Positions 49,401 through 61,984 of a DNA stretch of 64,000 nt are shown here, in pieces. The position numbers and the translations under genes are program-made. The stretch is from Inia geoffrensis. Lineage: Eukaryota; Chordata; Mammalia; Artiodactyla; Iniidae. The notes beneath the pieces were generated by a model. That model saw nothing but the letters and a program-made list of their open reading frames with translations. It was not told the origin of the DNA and did not search any database. The stretch spans positions 32,651,496 through 32,715,495 of the forward strand of contig CM070900.1 of the NCBI GenBank assembly GCA_036417435.1. Direction: 5' to 3'. Within the stretch, counting starts at the first letter, position 1. Each line of letters opens with the position of its first letter.

Positions 49401-51719
49401 ATAACAGAATATGTTTTCATTTTCACTACTATTCTTCATGAGAGCCAGTGTGAATAATACCTAAAGGAACTATTTCTGACAGAGTAAAAGTAATTTTGCA
49501 TTTAAGAGAGTAAGGTCTGTGGACGTATTTGGTTTTTTGCATCTGTTTTTAGACCATTTGGAATAAGCTTGAGAAATCTTGTCAGTCATTCCCAAGTATG
49601 TCTGCTTGTTCTACCAGAAGGAAACTTCTCAACGTTTTAAAGTTACCTAATCTTCACTTGAAATATTTGAAGAAACTTCACATATAGGAAGAGAAAGTAA
49701 ACAAAGATAAATCATAGAAATTTAATCTGCCACAGATGCAATGAAAAGAGAAAAACTGTGTGGGAGGGGTAGAAACTTGCAAATATTTCAATCAAATTAA
49801 CATCAAGCATAAGTTAGACAAGACTGGAAAGATAATTACTTGCTTAGAAAAGCAATTAAATTGGGGTTTTGCCTCTTTTAAAGAAACAGCACGTGCTGCT
49901 GTTAGAAAGAAATAATGGAAGTATTAATTGTAGTAATATAATATTTTAGGAGTTATTTTTTCTGAAATAACTATAAATGTGAAAATATGAAATGTTTGGT
50001 GTGAAGGTAGAGCCATGCATAATCAAATATTCTGGAAGCAGTCCATCCCCACACAGGCATTCCTTTTTACAAGATTTTGACTGTAAATTATGATTTTACC
50101 TTCCCATAATAAAATGGTCCTTTGAAATAAGTGTTATCTTCCAACAGTTCCTTCTGCTTTATTGGAAAAGCAGGATCTATGAATCCTTCCTTGATGACTT
50201 ACTTTAGGCTCTTCATCTCTACTAATTTATTCATTTTACTTGAGTCCTTCTTCAAGAGTGTCAAGGACTTTTATTTTTGTCACAGAAATCATTAATTTGC
50301 ATTTGAAAGATGGGAAGTTGGGAATAAAGTCTTCAACTAATTATAATCAGTGGCCACAGCTCGATGCAGAAGCCCATGCATAGTCACAAATGATCTTTTG
50401 AGGAGTAATGCATCTGTTTTATTCCTCTCTGTGTTTTCATCCAAATTGTAGAAATTTTTATTAGTCTCCTCCACATTTCATTTCTCATCATTTCCTATCT
50501 TTTTATATGTGAAACCTGCTTGGCTTTTCAATAGTCAGTATTTCTAATTCTCTCTTCCCATTAATTGCTCTCTTCCTCCTCCCCTTTAACTTTCTTCTTG
50601 TTTTACTTCTCTTATTATGAGAATAAGCACAGGAAAATAGATGGATCTAACAAAGATAGTGAGTATATTTTATAATTTATATTTCAGCAGAAAGAAAGAT
50701 ATATTCACTGAATATCTCTACAGAAATGAAGGCATAGTATAAATAGTATTTGAAATCACAATTAGCTTTCATATCTATTATGTCTTTGAAAGAAAACTGT
50801 ATTTCATATGTAGCATTTTTAAAAGATAAAGCAAGCGTAGGAACTCTGTGAAATACCAAAATAAAATTTCAAAGGCAAGTCATCTATCAATCTGAAAAAA
50901 GAAAATTGAAAAACACTGTGAAGAAAAATAATTGCAACAACGAACAGAAGCCATAAAATCTCCAGTAGAAGGGGAGTTCCGTAATGAAAACTTAATATAA
51001 AATAAATGTGGTTGCAATAAAATAGGCTCAAATTTCAAAGGTCAAAAGACAGGGGAGAAAAACACACTCATGACAGAAAGCCAGAATAATATAAAGTAAG
51101 ATTTGGTAAAACAAATCAGATAAAACAAAACACCTTGAAAAATAACATTCAATCAAATTTAATCAAATCATCTTGAACTCATCCCAGACATTTATTTTAT
51201 ATTTTAATAATGTATACAGAAACATTCTGAATCATAGCAGAATTTAATTTTTTGGTATTCTTAAAGAGCAAAGAGAAGGTGCAACATGACCTTTTAACTA
51301 AAGTACAAAGATCAAAGCACAACAAACTTCAAGTCAATTTCTGTTTATAAAAATAGGTACCATTTTAGGATCAATTTCATATAATAAATCATCCATCAAT
51401 ATGTCAGCATACAGGTTCATCAGAAATATACCAAGAGACTTTGGATCCGATATTTGACAATGCTGATAAAATATGTTAGTCATGATATCTACTCTAGGAA
51501 TATACTAATACCATTTGACCAATATTTTCAGGGCCTTTAACTCTGTAAATATCCAGTTATTATAAAATAAAGCTGATTCTAAACTTGTATGTTTTGCAAT
51601 CTAATTTTCATTAAATGAAATTTAAAAAGTATCTCTCTATCTTCTGGCTCCATAAAGAGTCCCACTAAAAACATCCATAATGAAGATAGCAACTCTAAGA
51701 GAAAACAAATATTCAGATA
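49401..51719. other. unassigned sequence, no gene seen
   Basis: AT-rich unique-looking DNA. A possible L2 scrap lies around 50140-50280 (AATCCTTCCTTGATGACTTA). No exon supported. Confidence 0.4.
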
Positions 51720-52090
51720 TTGATTGGTTTTTTATTTGGGGCATTAGATTGGCAAAGCCAACAGCCAATGAATGAGAGAACTATTGCACTGATATTTCAA
51801 CTGTTTCCCTTGGAAATGGCAATGAGACTAATAACAGCCTGCAATAACAATAATGAATCTTAACTTTTCATGATCATGATGATGATGATTAACCTAGGCT
51901 GAAAATAAAATTATAAGAATATTATGCAAGATGTTCTCTGAAATTATAAATGAAATATGTTCTCTTCCATATGTACAACAGTTCCAGACAATGTGCAAGG
52001 TAGCAGCCATTTCTTTGGCGCATAATAAGAGAAACATCATTCCAACCATGCAAATTAAATTCTGGTTATTGTTTCTGTGAAGTATATACT
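51720..52090. promoter_or_regulatory. candidate conserved non-coding block
   Basis: Repeat-free stretch containing a GATCATGATGATGATGATTA run, a GGCGCATAATAAGAG segment with a retained CpG, and a perfect POU octamer ATGCAAAT at 52048-52055 followed by TAAA. Composition and motifs resemble conserved enhancers, but conservation was not measured. Confidence 0.25.
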
Positions 52091-53134
52091 AAAAGCAATA
52101 TATATACTTTCTCTTCCCATATCTGCAATACTATTTCTTATATTTAAGTCAGAAAGAAATCCTCTCACACCCTGATACAGTGAGAAATTAGCTCATCTCT
52201 GATAACAGATTGAGCCATCCTTAAATTTTGGCTTTTTCAAGGTAAAATTAAGTATGTTTAATTCTTAGCCTACAATTTGGGTTTATTTAAACAAATACCT
52301 AAATTCTAAATCCCTTAAAATTGCTTACCTCCTGCCATTACATTTGTTTAAAAATGGCAGTTCTCTGTTATTCGATAAAATTGATGTCAACCATGGGATC
52401 CCTAAATGTAATAACTTGATACAACAGCAGGTGGTTTTAGGGCATTATCATTTCAAGCCACTTTTAACAATATAGATAAAAGTTCCAGGTTGAGTAGCAT
52501 AGGTTATTTTCTTCCAACAGAACCTGTACTCTGCGTGATTAAGCAGTCTTTAATATTATTAAACTCTGTAGAACATTACATATAGCCTACCATCCTGACT
52601 GAACTCCAAAATAGACAATGGATAATGAAGAAAGAAAGCCCATGTTGACAGTTTGGGAAACTAATGAGAAATGTGTCACCTAAACTTTAGCCAATATTTG
52701 ACCCATAATTTAAGATGTCTTCCTATTAAAGGAAATTATTTCATGTGATTAATTGTGGCTTTCCTTATGGTAACACAGAAATCTCCTTCTTCCATCCATC
52801 ACCAACCATTATATACATCTTTCAAATGGGATATAATGAGGTTTGTCTGCCTTTCTCACATGTCAGAGGAGGGCCATTCCAAATATTGGAACTTGTCTGG
52901 AGTAAATAATCTTTCCATCTTCCAAAAAAAGTCTCTAGGGTGCCATTTCTATGCCATGCACTTAATTCTGAATGCTTCTCTGTTCTAGAGCTCAACGCTG
53001 AAAGGGCTTATAGGCAGTTTTTGACACTTCTGACACACTTTGGCCCAGCAGTCAGTGTGGTGTGAAGTCTCAGTGGAGGTGAGCTTCTTTTAGAAGGAGA
53101 CTTGAACGAGGGAAAAAAAGAAGTGGTACAAAAG
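52091..53134. other. unassigned sequence, no gene seen
   Basis: Unique-looking AT-rich DNA. Confidence 0.4.
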
Positions 53135-53270
53135 GAATTGGATCAGAAGTCAGTAAAAATGGATTCCAATCCTGTCTTTGTCTTGAACTGTATGATCTTG
53201 GACATATCATATCACTTAACCTATCTTGGCCTCAGTTTCCTCATTTGTTAAATTAATGAATGCTGAAAAT
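53135..53270 (+). repeat. MIR SINE
   Basis: GGATTCCAATCCTGTCTTTG, CTGTATGATCTTGGACATAT, GGCCTCAGTTTCCTCATTTG are in MIR order. Confidence 0.85.
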
Positions 53271-56044
53271 GATCCCTCAACTTTGAAATTGAACCATACT
53301 TCCTTTTAGTGACTTTTATGCCACCTGTCTATGATTCTAATGTAAGCCTCTTTCAAATAATATTGATTAATATGTTTCGAACTAGTCTACATTTTCCATC
53401 CCTTCTTATGCTCACCATTTTGTCTGATGTCCCTATATTTGCTTCCCAAAGTACCGTTTTTACCATGCCTATGCCAGTGCTTCTTAAAATTCATGATTTC
53501 AGAATGGGTGAGCACTCACCCCTTTAAGGGGGCCAGCTGATACCTGGCCTGGACCAATGGTTAGCAGACAGAAATATGGACACAATTTTGCCCATTTTTA
53601 AGAAGAACCCTCAAATCTTGTTTTTTTATATGAAATCTACTAATTTTAAAATCTTATCAAATAATTCTAAAAAACTGAACACCCTACATGGATTAAATAA
53701 AATTTATCTTTGAAACAATTATAGCCCATGGAGCAGACGAGTACTTGAAATCTCTAGAGTTTCTAGTGCATCTCAGTAGATGCCCAAGGACCCAAGGACC
53801 AACTGTTTTCACTCTGCATTCTGAGAGGCATCAAGATAAACACAGCAGAAGATTGCAACTACCCAACGGTCTAGCAAATTGGCAGTTACTTCAACCCACT
53901 CATTGTACATGTAAGAAAATGTATATCTAAACAATTGAAATACCTTTCCCAAGGTCTGATGGCAAATTGGTTAACAAAATTGGAACAAGAATTCAAGGCT
54001 CACCCTTCTCAGTAAAATTTCTGTACCTTTTAGCCTTCCTCATTTTTCTAATACGTCTGATAGAAAAATTCCATGCTTTCAAATTGCAACCATTATGGAA
54101 CTACCTTTCTTAGGATCACTCTGTACTTCATTTGTCTTATTCATTTATATAAAATTTAATATGTAGTATTAAATTATACACAAATTATAATAAAATATGG
54201 GGTTTATGATACATGCACTTTACTTATATATATATATATGAAATATATATAACAATATATAAACAATATGAGGCTTTTAACAATGTGAGTTCTCCTCAAA
54301 AAATCTTCAGTTCTGTATACACATAGGACCTTACCTCCATCACATTCTCCATTATAAACAACATCCTTCTTCTTCCTGAGTTTTTTTGCCTGAAATACAT
54401 GGTTTCTCTCTCTCGGGTACTATTTAAATCACAATGGAAGAAGTCTAATCCTGACAGCTCAGTAAAATCACTTGGATAAGTCAAAATTGATCCATTCTTT
54501 TAGATGCCTTGTCATTCTTAACCAGTGGTTTGAATTTGACTTCTCAAATACAGACCACTATGCGAAACATACGTAGCTGATGCATTTCAAAAAATGGAAG
54601 AAAAAAATAGCATGGCAACACGAGATGATCTTTATTTTTTCTTTTAAAAAGTGTTGCTGTATTCAGTAATTTTTAAGGCACAGTTATTCAAACACTACAG
54701 AAAAAATGTACACACGGGTCCTTTTTATAGTGTTACTAGAAAAGAATGAAAGTTAATGAATAGTAGAAATTAAAATGATTATCTCTGGGAATATTCAATT
54801 TATATGAATCATTTGTAATACCATTAAATCAGATGAATGTTCTCAGACCTAGGGGACCCAGGAACTGTATTTCATTTCTTCTCCTGTTTCTCCTCTTAGT
54901 TAAATGCTAAATCAGAGGACGAAAACAAGGAATCTACAGGCCAAATCTAATCTGTACACATTTCTGTATGAAATATGCATCATACAAAAATATATAAATA
55001 TATATATTTATTTTATATATAAAAATATATATATTTATTTTATTTTTATATCATTTTTGCTGAGGTTGTTGTTGAAACTATTAAGTTGGCTACTTTGAAA
55101 AATCAGGAGGTTTTACATACACGCTGGATTCTGACTTGTCTTAAATAACTGGAGAATCTGGAAACTAACCAACCTAAGTCACCGCTCCCTTTAAATGGAA
55201 TGCACGTGTCCTTTACCACAGTCCTCAGCTTTCATGTTTGTGTCTCCAACACTGAGCCCATTTAACAGTGGCCTTATACCCAAACCTCATCACTTATTTA
55301 CTTATGGGGCATTTGTAGGGATCTACAGTCGTGAATTTTTGCTCAAACAAGTGTATGCTTTACTAAACAAAAAATAATTAGGCAGTGTCCACACAACTCC
55401 AAAGCAACGAGTTAGTTCGATACAGAAAAATAAGAGTTCACACCAAACTGAACACTTATTCAAACAAACTTTTCAATCTATTCATTCTAGGCGGTAAAGT
55501 CGGGAGAATATTCTCCATGGATCTTTTACATCTCTGTACATCTTATAAGCAAGGCATTGACTGCCCTTTCATGCTGAGTAATCATGTCAAAGGCATTTGT
55601 ATAGGGAACAGCTTTGGGAGATAGAGAGACCATCCTTACCCAGAGCAAAGGACAGTTAAGTCTTACTGCCCATTATAAAAGATGTGGGTTCTCTCAGCTC
55701 AGAGTTTCTGTCTTGTAAAGAAACCCACTGTGTGTGCACACATCAAACTGGGACCACTTAGGTTGTCCCCTCCTGTCTTCGGCAAACATCCATGAAACTG
55801 TTGCAGGCTAACTTGTTACCCTGTAAATAGACTAAAATCTTAGACACTTCACAGCTTTTGACAAGTCGCTCCATTCACTAATTTTTATGAATTAACTGAA
55901 CTTGGAGTTGACTCTAATATAAACCATGCTATATTATTTCAAATGTGTTCATTATGTTCACATAAGGAGAAAGATTTACAAACCTCCTACATAGTTGTTC
56001 AGAATATTCTGGGTGAATTGTTCATGACTAGGATACTGATACTG
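53271..56044. other. unassigned sequence, no gene seen
   Basis: AT tracts at about 54222-54265 and 54985-55055; the latter holds two copies of a TATATATTTATTTTAT unit. No gene or RNA recognised. Confidence 0.4.
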
Positions 56045-56260
56045 TAGAGGTGGTATGCTCTAGTGACTATGCATACAGGCTTTCCAATCAGATAGACTAC
56101 ATCTTAAATCATGGTTCCCCTACCTATTAGCTGTGTGAATTTTGAATTGTTGCTTCCCTTTATTAAGCCTCAGCATCCACATCTATGAAATGGGGCAAAA
56201 CTTCCTATGTTGTAATGTTGTTGTAAGTATTTAATTCAATATCTGTGGAGTACAACAGAA
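56045..56260 (+). repeat. MIR SINE
   Basis: GGTATGCTCTAGTGACTATG, CTATTAGCTGTGTGAATTTT, CAGCATCCACATCTATGAAA, GTTGTTGTAAGTATTTAA are in MIR order. Confidence 0.85.
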
Positions 56261-58199
56261 ATTTTCTTCAGAAGTTCGTTCAGTGGGATAACCTGTTGAC
56301 AAATTATTTCTTGTTACTATAGATTTAGTAGAAAGGAACAAAATAGAATGTGTTGTAAACTTCCTTTTTCCCCCCGCCCTTCCCTCCACTGTACAGGAGG
56401 GTATTCAGGCCTCTATCCCCAAGTTCTAGGTTTTCCTTATGCTTCAAGAATATTTTCTAAAGTTGTTTTTAAAAGGCCAAGAAGTCAAACCCTAACAGGC
56501 CTTTAAGCCTATGGTGATGGGATGTTCACTTGGGGAATCAAAGGTCAATGAACAGAGGTTCCAGATGTGTTGATATCCTGGAATTTGACTCTGTGTTTAG
56601 AGGATCCCTGAACCAGACCAAAAGCCACGTTCTTAAGGTAGCAGACACAGCATGAGTTTAAGTTCGGCGTGAAAATGAAAGCCAGACCATCTAGTCTTGG
56701 CATCTCAGTGGAGGCCCTCTGCCAGATTTGTCCTACAGGTAGAGGTGCACCAGTGGAAATGCCCACCCTTATATGACCACACAGGCCCAGGGAAGAGAAA
56801 AATCCAAAGTGCCAAGTGTGGATTTAAAAACCAAGACCCTTCCCATTTTCATGCACTGTGCAAGGAAGAAAAAAGATTACCAGTGGAAAATGGCTGATGT
56901 TGGAATTCAGACCAATTTTGGAAGTAAGGCCATCAACTTAGATTTATTGTACTTTGTGAAAGAATGTAAACTTGGTATTTATTTTATGAAGATCATCACA
57001 GAGCAATTTAAATCTGTTTAGCAAGTGCCTTGAAAATAGTATGTGCTCAATAAATTGGGGCCTTTATTAGTAGTATTGTCCTAGCCGATATATGCCATTC
57101 TTGTTTAAAGATCTCAGTTCTGGGACACCTATCTGTTTTCTTCTCAGACATGTGGAGTTGTAAGTATTCTAAGAGAGCATCAAGACCAAACTCTTATTCA
57201 ATGTAGCAACTATCTGTATAGCTTCTCTGACAGGTGACTACACACCCTCTGTTGTAATATGTCCACTGACAGGGACTTCACAGTTTTTAGTAAGTATTCT
57301 TTGTGAAATTTCCATCCACCTACTTTTTTAAAAAGTAGAATATTTTTTATAAGGGAGAGACACCAAATTCCCAGATAAAGATCATTTTCATGACCATATT
57401 TTGTCATAAAACATACTGAATAGTTGTAGCTACAAAACGAAAAATAAACAGGAACAATGAAATTTAGTTTGCTCGTTAAATGATTTGTATATTGAATCAA
57501 ATGTGTAGGTATACCTGTTCTTATTTTTAATGTTACACATCTGTATGTGAGTTTTTACACACATAGAACTTGGGATTCCATCTAAATATAACACTGAGTA
57601 TAAGGAATTAAGAAAGTCAGAGGCATTACATAATACAGTAGAATAGAATATCATTGTATCTCACAGATCATCTTTGATGTAACCTAATAAAAATCTCAAT
57701 AATAGTTGAAGATAAATAATAATATAAGGGAAGTCCTAAGAGAACAAAACCATCTAAATTGAAATTTATAAATTATTTCCCCAAAAGTGTTCAGTGACTT
57801 GAATCTAATTCAAAGTGAATTTGGCACAAGATACTCACATGCCCAGGATAATACATGGGCACACTGGAAACAAAGTAGTATGGAGTACAAAAGTTCACCT
57901 CCTAAAGGTCTTCCTGACAGATCCTATCTATCTTATGCCAGGATGGTGAAAGGAGTCATGTTTAAAACTGACGGAAGCAGAAATCATTTGCACCACATTC
58001 ACTTAATTCGCACAGTTTCTGCTGAAACCTTGGGAAGTCATTTTATTGGCGAAAAGCTTAAATTACAGGTGGTGTATTTCCTCTACAATGAACCTGAGTT
58101 ATTAAAAGCACTAACAAATCTTATCAGCCACCTATTGTTAGTCAAATTGTGAAATCCATTATAATATTTTCCCACATAAAATTTTCAAGCAATTCAACC
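56261..58199. other. unassigned sequence, longest non-repeat ORF
   Basis: Contains a possible MIR/L2 3' end near 57022-57060 (AAGTGCCTTGAAAATAGTAT). A 121-codon open frame lies at 57787-58152 on the plus strand. Its protein has no recognisable domain, its reading frame has no supporting neighbour exon, and I do not call it a gene. Confidence 0.35.
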
Positions 58200-58830
58200 T
58201 AAAGTTATTTCAATTCACCGCATTTATTATCTATTTTTACTGTTGCTGAGGCATTATGGGGAATGTACAGATGAATAAGATTTGCCCTCCCCCTCTTCCC
58301 TTTTCCCCAATTTTAAGGAATTTTAATCTAGTAGAGGGACTTTTGATAGGGACACAAAATACCTACATTAGAAGGCATACTATGGAAAGGACGATTATCT
58401 AATTATGGGTTTCTCCAGAACAAAGCCTTGGTCCCATGCACCAACATATTCTCTTCTCCAAGCCTAACGCCCAATGTGTCCGCTGAATGAAGAATTTAAA
58501 AACTGGAAAAAAGATACATGGACCAAAGTTGGGTATAAAATGAAAAAGAGGCAAGGCCTCTAAGTGTGACTGAGGGAGAAATCATACAGTAAGTATTTGA
58601 GCGGGGTTTTAAAGAACGAGGAAGATTTTGACAGGCAGTTATTAAGGGAAAAGGTATTTAAGAAACAGAATTCAGCATGAGCAAATTCATAAATATGGGA
58701 AAGAACAAAGCTAGATTCTAAGAACAGCAGGGAGCATCATTGACTCCAGAAGTTTAAGATTAGCTGGAAAGGTATCTCTGGGAGGTATCACGTGGAGATT
58801 TCACCTGACAGAGGGCCAGGCAGTAAGCAT
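58200..58830 (-). mobile_element. probable L2 LINE fragment, diverged
   Basis: TTGCTGAGGCATTATGGGGA, GCGGGGTTTTAAAGAACGAG and GATTAGCTGGAAAGGTATCT resemble reversed L2 3' region words. Weak match, edges uncertain. Confidence 0.4.
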
Positions 58831-58959
58831 ATTCTTCATTTTTCTTTTTCTTTTTGTGTGACCAGCATCTGTTTACCTTAGCCAGATGACAGCGCTCTGT
58901 ATGCCTAGAAATACCATCTCTTCTCTAGATGTGTTTAACATTACGTTTTGTTTTTTCTT

Positions 58960-60015
58960 CCAGTTTTCTTGAGACATAATTGACATACAGCTCTGTATAA
59001 GTTTAAAGTGCTGTATGTACTTCTTACATACATCATGAATAATAAGTTTAATGAACATCCATCATCTCATATAGATATAAAAGAAAAGAAAAATATATGC
59101 TTTTCCTTGTGATAAGAACTCTCAGGATTTACTCTCTTAACAACTTTCCTATACAACATACAGCAGTGTTAATTACATTAATCATGTTGTACATTATATC
59201 CCTGGTACTTAATTATCTCATAACTGAAAGTTTGTACCTTTTGACTACCTTCGGCCAATTCCCCCTCCTCCCAACTCTGGTAACCAACAAGCCGATCTCT
59301 TTTTCTATGAGTCTGTGTGTTAGGTTGGTTTTTGAAGTATAATTAACCTACAACATTATGTTAGTTCCTGGGGTACAACATAGTAATTCGGTATTTCTGT
59401 ATATTACAAAAGGAGCACCAGGATAAGTCTAGTTACCCGCTGTCACCATACAACGATATTACACTATTATTGACTATATTCTCCACACTGTACATTTCAT
59501 CCTGTGATTCATTTATTTTGTAACTGGAAGTTTGTACCTCTTAATTTCCCTCACCTATTTCACTAATCCCCTTACCGCCCACCTCTCTGGCAACCATCTG
59601 TTTGCTTTCTGTATCTGTAAGTCTGTTTCTGTTTTATATTTGTTCGTTTATTTAATGCAGTATACTGCCCAAATCATGAGATAATGAATTTTTACACATG
59701 TAAAAGTAAGTGTTTACCAACCAGATCAATATTTCTAGGATCTTAGGTGGTCCTCTGTTCTATCAACACTCCATAAAAACAGTAATATGCTCACTTTTAT
59801 TACTATATGTTAGTTTCATCCATTTTGAGTATCTTGCTTCTTAAACTCAACCTATGTCTGAGTTTCATCCATGCTGTTGCACATAGCAGTACCTCATTCT
59901 TTTTCTTTGTTTTGTAGTATTCCATTGTATAAATACAGCATTACATAAATATAAGTGGTCTATTACATAAGCATGTATTTATCCATTTTACAGTTGGTGA
60001 ACATTTTGGTGGTTT
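58960..60015 (-). mobile_element. stacked old L1 3' ends
   Basis: Two successive L1M-type 3' UTRs in the same orientation. The first starts GAGACATAATTGACATACAG (58973) and runs to CTGGTAACCAACAAGCC. The second starts AAGTATAATTAACCTACAAC (59336) and runs to TCTGGCAACCATCTG. A third L1-like segment (59650-60015) ends with ATCCATTTTACAGTTGGTGA. Repeated starts imply one element inserted in or beside another. Confidence 0.75.
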
Positions 60016-61235
60016 TTCGTTTGAACAAATCAAGTTAAATGTGAAGTTCTGTTAGGACTAAAATCTTTATACAGATGGTAGCCATATAATCCAGTTTGCC
60101 TAAGTCCTACTCTTGACATATTTTTCTGGCATCATTATTAAGAGTGCCCCCCCATTTTATTCTCAGAAAGTGACGTGGTTTGTATGATAAATTACATGAT
60201 AATCCCATATAAAAAATAAGATGATACAGTTAAATACATATTATTTTCTGAAACGAAAGACCAAGAACAGCCATCACTTACTATCACAGTAGTTAACTGG
60301 ATCTATAAAATAAAAGTGAATTAGAAGAATTTCCAAGAATTCCATATACTATACTGCAATCTTAAGTGATCTCTTATTATCATGCATAATGGGCAGTGAT
60401 TTATTTGAGAATAACTTTAGAATTTCATTATGTAGATTATTAAAATTAACCTCTTCTTAAGACAGTGTATGAATAATAGAATATAAATAGAAATTACATC
60501 AAGAGCTACAGAACAATTTCTTATCCAAAAACATTTTTTGAGGAGTTCTGTGGGAGAATGACATATTTAATTTTCTCCTTGGCTTTCATTTCACATATAC
60601 ACACCCCAAACACAAAAGAACAGGACCCACAACATGACATTTCACTGAAATCATCAGTAACATCTACATGTTTACTTTTTTTTCCCCCTCTTATCTATGG
60701 CTCTATTTACTCTGAAACATCTCATAACTGGACTTGGCCGTTTTCCTTTTATTCAGTGCATTTATTATTGATGCTGTTTTAAATTATTGATTGTGCTGTT
60801 TATTTGGTATTCCCAAGACTTTTAAAGAAAAGGATTTTTCCCCTAAATAACTCACATTTAACTCCACCTCCATCTCTCCTCTAAGCGCTAATATAATCAA
60901 TTATTTCTATATACATTAGGTATTTCATTCATCACCAATGAAATGTGCATTGAAATACCTGTTTTTAATGTCTTCTGAATATAGTATATATCCTGGACTC
61001 CAAGCTTAAGTGTTGATGATTTCTACTGTTATACTGGAGTGTCACGGATATAATTTGTTACCATTAAAATCATGTAACTAAGGATTACTTTTCAGTTTGT
61101 GAAATTTAGCCTATATACACTAGAAGGCCTGAAAAATTGGCAAATGGTGAAATCTTGATGGTCTTACTTAACAAGGTGTTAGTGCACATTCATAGCGAAG
61201 GTATTAAATGGATTCAGTGCCTCAAACGGGTGTTT
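60016..61235. other. unassigned sequence, no gene seen
   Basis: AT-rich unique-looking DNA. Confidence 0.4.
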
Positions 61236-61249
61236 AAAAGAGGCCATAG

Positions 61250-61464
61250 GGCTTCCCTGGTGGCGCAGTGGTTGAGAGTCCGCCTGCCGATGCAGGGGAT
61301 ACGGGTTCGTGCCCCGGTCCGGGAAGATCCCACATGCCGCGGAGCGGCTGGGCCCGTGAGCCATGGCCGCTGAGCCTGCGCGTCCGGAGCCTGTGCTCCG
61401 CAACGGGAGAGGCCACAACAGTGAGAGGCCCGCATACCGAAAAAAAAAAAAAAAGAAAAAAAAA
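61250..61464 (+). mobile_element. CHR-type SINE, first of three
   Basis: Starts GGCTTCCCTGGTGGCGCAGT with intact A and B boxes and a long A tail. The target duplication AAAAGAGGCCATAG lies at 61236-61249 and 61465-61478. Closest to full-length of all copies. Confidence 0.96.
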
Positions 61465-61495
61465 AAAAGAGGCCATAGATAAAAGGAGGAAGGCG

Positions 61496-61705
61496 GGGCT
61501 TCCCTCGTGGCGCAGGGGTTGAGAGTCCGCCTGCCGATGCAGGGGATGCGGGTTCGTGCCCCGGTCCGGGAAGATCCCACATGCCGCGGAGCGGCTGGGC
61601 CCGTGAGCCATGGCCGCTGAGCCTGCGCGTCCGGAGCCTGTGCTCCGCAACGGGAGAGGCCACAACAGTGAGAGGCCCCCGTACCGGAAAAAAAAAAAAA
61701 AAAAA
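61496..61705 (+). mobile_element. CHR-type SINE, second of three
   Basis: Starts GGGCTTCCCTCGTGGCGCAG (A box altered by GGGGTT in place of GTGGTT). A short duplication, GGAAGGC, flanks it at 61488-61494 and 61706-61712. Confidence 0.95.
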
Positions 61706-61780
61706 GGAAGGCTAGCTAGACATAACACTGTGAATGATATCTTCCTAATTGTCTTCTGATGAAAGAAAAAAGAACTGGGA

Positions 61781-61984
61781 GGGCTTCGCTGGTGGCGCAG
61801 TGGTTGAGAGTCCGGCTGCCGAGGCAGGGGACGCGGGTTCGTGCCCCGGTCCGGGAAGATCCCACATGACGCGGAGCGGCTAGGCCCGTGAGCCATGGCC
61901 ACTGAGCCTGCGCGTCCGGAGCCTGTGCTCCGCAACGGAGAGGCCACAACAGTGAGAGGCCCGTGTACCGCCAAAAAAAAAAAC
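61781..61984 (+). mobile_element. CHR-type SINE, third of three
   Basis: Starts GGGCTTCGCTGGTGGCGCAG; otherwise close to the first two. A duplication, AAAGAAAAAAGAACTGGGA, precedes it (61762-61780) and recurs with one extra A after it (61985-62004), showing an independent insertion. Confidence 0.95.

Noticed and set aside
61250..61330. Possible tRNA gene (A and B boxes)
   Set aside because: The boxes belong to the tRNA-derived head of a CHR SINE; there is no cloverleaf with a usable acceptor stem or anticodon arm.
61250..61984. Tandem array or CRISPR-like repeat
   Set aside because: Repeats are about 210-base SINEs with different target duplications, not short repeats with unique spacers; this is mammalian nuclear DNA.
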